A stretch of 64,000 bases of DNA, from IMG/VR virus record IMGVR_UViG_3300020185_000033, positions 1-64,000 of that record; one strand, 5' to 3'. Position numbers and translations under genes: made by a program. The stretch is from a virus. The notes under the pieces are model-generated. The model searched no databases. It was given only the letters and a program-made list of their open reading frames with translations, and was not told the origin of the DNA. Below are positions 62,405-64,000 of the stretch, in pieces (position 1 is the stretch's first letter; each line of letters starts with the position of its first letter).

Positions 62405-62433
62405 TTGACTTTGGGTATAATAGAATACATAAT
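62405..62433 (+). promoter_or_regulatory. Early-type sigma-70-like promoter
   Basis: TTGACT (62405-62410), 17-bp spacer, CATAAT (62428-62433), about 50 bp before the ATG at 62490. A TATAAT at 62416-62421 offers an alternative extended -10. The remaining part of the 151-bp divergent gap is A/T rich and holds the gp25 late-promoter box; nothing else is visible. It probably drives the three plus-strand genes early in infection. Confidence 0.6.
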
Positions 62434-62489
62434 ACTGAAGCATAAAACATTTTATGTAATTTTTTTCACTACGAAATATAGGACAGTTA

Positions 62490-62774
62490 ATGAAAAACGT
62501 TTTAGACAAATTTAACAGCATTGTTGAGCTTGCCGATAAGGCAAATAAGGTTATTGCAAGTAATGGCTACAAGTGGACTACTGGCTACGGGCCTAGGTTC
62601 AGAAAGATGATGCATTTTGATAACAGACGAGTACACTCTGTTGGTATATACGATTACCATGAGAAGAAATATATACTTTTTGAGATGGTAAACATGGTTG
62701 GTCAGTCGAAGCACTCGGTTCCAAAAGAGTTGCGTCAGATGGAGAGACTGATATTAGATGCCAAAATTGCCTAA
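62490..62774 (+). CDS. Hypothetical protein
   Basis: 94 aa; AGGA is six bases before the ATG. An N-terminal helix (1-25) is followed by a beta-rich part (MMHFDNRRVHSVGIYDYHEKKYILFEMVNMV) and a final helix. No motif is recognised. It is the first gene of a plus-strand group and overlaps the hydrolase gene by 17 nt. It is on the strand opposite to the rest of the window, so it is probably expressed at another time (early) than the structural genes. Confidence 0.65.
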   Translation: MKNVLDKFNSIVELADKANKVIASNGYKWTTGYGPRFRKMMHFDNRRVHSVGIYDYHEKKYILFEMVNMVGQSKHSVPKELRQMERLILDAKIA

Positions 62775-63408
62775 TGTAGTATTTGTACACGGATCAGGTC
62801 AAAGCGGACTAAGTGTAAATTATCTTCAAGTATTCCTACCCGAGTGTAATCTATTAACCCTAGAGTATGCAGTTCAGGAAAATCCTGATGATATACTAGA
62901 ACGCTTTGATAAAGAAGTTAACGACACGTTCGGTGAAGAACATTACCATATCATAGCACACAGTTATGGTTGCTTGTTGTCCACACTGTTAGCAGATAAA
63001 ACAAAACGAGTTTTGACCATGGTGACCATGAGTGCCCCATGGGGAGGAAGTCATACAGCACGTTGGATCTCAATGGTGTTTAGGCAAAGTAAGTTGTTTT
63101 CTAATGTCAAACCCAATAGCATGTTTTTACAAGATATTCAGAAAATACAGTTAAGCATTCCTGTTGCTAATATCATAACAACAGGTTCAAAAGGTTCTGC
63201 AAATGATCTTGCTGGTTTAGGCAGTCAACATAACGATGGACTGCTCACAGTTGAGACGCAGAAAAAACTTCCCAGCAAGTTTATTTACGCAAAATCAATT
63301 GAGCTTCCTTTGAGCCACAATGAAGTGCTTTTGTCATTCGACACTATAAATATAATTAAGCAACACATATTTGGAGACACTAGTGGAACAGAATACTTCA
63401 CTGAATAA
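62758..63408 (+). CDS. Alpha/beta hydrolase (lipase/esterase-like)
   Basis: 216 aa. FVHGSGQSG (9-17) is the oxyanion-hole loop; AHSYG (67-71) is the nucleophile elbow with Ser69, where most members have GxSxG. Asp160 (QHNDGLL) and His187 (LSHNEVL) complete the likely triad. The order and spacing suit a small serine hydrolase. It may cleave lipid or acyl esters, for example during host takeover or lysis; this is inference. Its start overlaps the preceding gene by 17 nt and its end overlaps the coiled-coil gene. No signal peptide is visible, so it likely acts in the cytoplasm. Confidence 0.82.
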   Translation: MPKLPNVVFVHGSGQSGLSVNYLQVFLPECNLLTLEYAVQENPDDILERFDKEVNDTFGEEHYHIIAHSYGCLLSTLLADKTKRVLTMVTMSAPWGGSHTARWISMVFRQSKLFSNVKPNSMFLQDIQKIQLSIPVANIITTGSKGSANDLAGLGSQHNDGLLTVETQKKLPSKFIYAKSIELPLSHNEVLLSFDTINIIKQHIFGDTSGTEYFTE

Positions 63409-63571
63409 TACACTTGAAGAAGAACTAAGAATTATGCTTGTTGAAAAAAATGAAGAGTGTAACGCACTTAAAGAACATATCAAAATGCTCAAACAAAATA
63501 TCGCAGACGAGCAAGAACAAAAATACAGAGCATACGTTAAAATAGCAGATTTACAAAAAGTAAGAGCTTAA
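63383..63571 (+). CDS. Small coiled-coil protein
   Basis: 62 aa from the GTG at 63383, chosen because GGAG lies six bases upstream; a TTG at 63371 is in frame but has no such site. Nearly all residues fit a charged helix with heptads (ELRIMLVEKNEECNALKEHI, KMLKQNIADEQEQ). It overlaps the hydrolase stop by 26 nt, and its stop overlaps the stop of the convergent lysozyme-like gene by two bases. Possibly a regulator or scaffold; function unknown. Confidence 0.65.
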   Translation: MEQNTSLNNTLEEELRIMLVEKNEECNALKEHIKMLKQNIADEQEQKYRAYVKIADLQKVRA

Positions 63572-64000
63572 AAACCTTTTTGGATTTTGTGCAATCGGTA
63601 AAGATATTGATTAATCTCGTCCCAGCCATGGCCTCCTTTCATTATCGTTAATATGTCTGGACGCATCGAGTCTGGCGATGACCATAATTTACTTAAAGCA
63701 GTGCCTTGACTTTGGTATATAGTTTTATTACCTGCTTCACTTGTCATTCTGATATTTCTAGCAATTTGGTCATACTGTCCAGCTTGAATAGACTTTAATA
63801 CTGATGACTGATCAAATCTGCTTGGACCAAGCCGTTGTGTTAATATCGTTAATGCCATACCTTGTTGTACAGACATCGGTGACTTAGCACGATTGAATGC
63901 ATACAGAGCCGATTGTTTTAAATCATTATTCAGTAATTGTTTACTTGCTTCTTTACTCATGCCAGCCGCTGTTTGGTTTATGAATATAGGTTCCTTGTAT
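63568..64000 (-). CDS. Lysozyme-like (GH24-like) C-terminal region, partial (runs off right edge)
   Basis: About 144 residues are visible and the frame is open to the edge (an internal Met lies at 63960). The pattern GMSKEASKQLLNNDLKQS, then PMSVQQGMALTILTQRLG and SSVLKSIQAGQYDQIARNI resembles the second half of GH24 phage lysozymes (I-T-x-x-x-A-x-x-L-L-x-x-D-L ... STLLKKLNAGDY). The catalytic glutamate would lie upstream, outside the window. It may be an endolysin or the lysozyme domain of a gp5-like hub; convergent orientation with the plus-strand operon is clear. Confidence 0.5.
   Translation of the reverse strand, partial: YKEPIFINQTAAGMSKEASKQLLNNDLKQSALYAFNRAKSPMSVQQGMALTILTQRLGPSRFDQSSVLKSIQAGQYDQIARNIRMTSEAGNKTIYQSQGTALSKLWSSPDSMRPDILTIMKGGHGWDEINQYLYRLHKIQKGF

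Noticed and set aside
62416-62421. TATAAT as the -10 box paired with TTGACT
   Set aside because: Only five bases separate them, too few for a sigma-70 promoter; CATAAT with a 17-bp spacer is the better pair, although an extended -10 use is possible.
1-64000. tRNA genes, CRISPR arrays, insertion sequences, integrase or attachment sites
   Set aside because: Reading both strands I saw no tRNA-like cloverleaf in gaps, no regular short repeats with spacers and no transposase or integrase motif. The only repeats are coding ones.

Overview
The window looks like part of a large, AT-rich, T4-like marine myovirus (relatives: cyanophages and pelagiphages). The evidence is a gp25-gp6 baseplate cluster, tail-fibre proteins with marine-phage signatures, an (A/G)ATAAATA late-promoter-like octamer, very tight gene packing with ATGA/TAATG overlaps, and enzyme families typical of these viruses (carbamoyltransferase, glycosyltransferases, N-terminal-twitch radical SAM proteins). 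There is no integrase, ribosomal gene, tRNA or photosynthesis gene here. The host cannot be read from the window; a marine bacterium is likely.

Right part (about 34.8-62.3 kb, minus strand) is the virion structural block, read in the order gp25, a gp6 more than twice the T4 size, one uninterrupted 19-kb gene for a 6342-residue structural protein, a 207-aa virion-type protein, and two tail-fibre-like proteins. It ends in a strong intrinsic terminator at 34744-34776. Right of gp25 is a small plus-strand early-type operon (unknown protein, alpha/beta hydrolase, coiled coil). It converges on a lysozyme-like gene cut by the window edge.

Left part (1 to about 34.7 kb, minus strand) is an almost gapless accessory block. 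It has eight radical SAM genes of one architecture (N-terminal cysteine 'twitch' plus CX3CX2C) and a metK gene able to supply their SAM. Around them are an acyl-lipid desaturase, an SCP2-like lipid carrier, an SDR, a PLP aminotransferase-like protein, a 2OG-Fe(II) oxygenase and a nucleotide-sugar dehydrogenase. Two DxD glycosyltransferases, three related glycosyltransferase-like proteins, a carbamoyltransferase, an SGNH-like esterase, a methyltransferase and a NeuD-like acyltransferase complete it. A 1524-aa protein carries about 14 repeats of a glycosyltransferase-like module, with a single-module relative elsewhere.

My inference is that the accessory block is a virus-encoded modification pathway acting on a glycan, lipid or protein (perhaps decoration of the virion or remodelling of the host envelope). 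The substrate cannot be determined from sequence alone. Three small genes shorter than 60 codons (1733-1846, 28816-28974, 31871-32044) and a left-edge partial gene (1-543) were found by reading the sequence directly. Several starts were moved to match ribosome-binding sites, promoters or overlaps.
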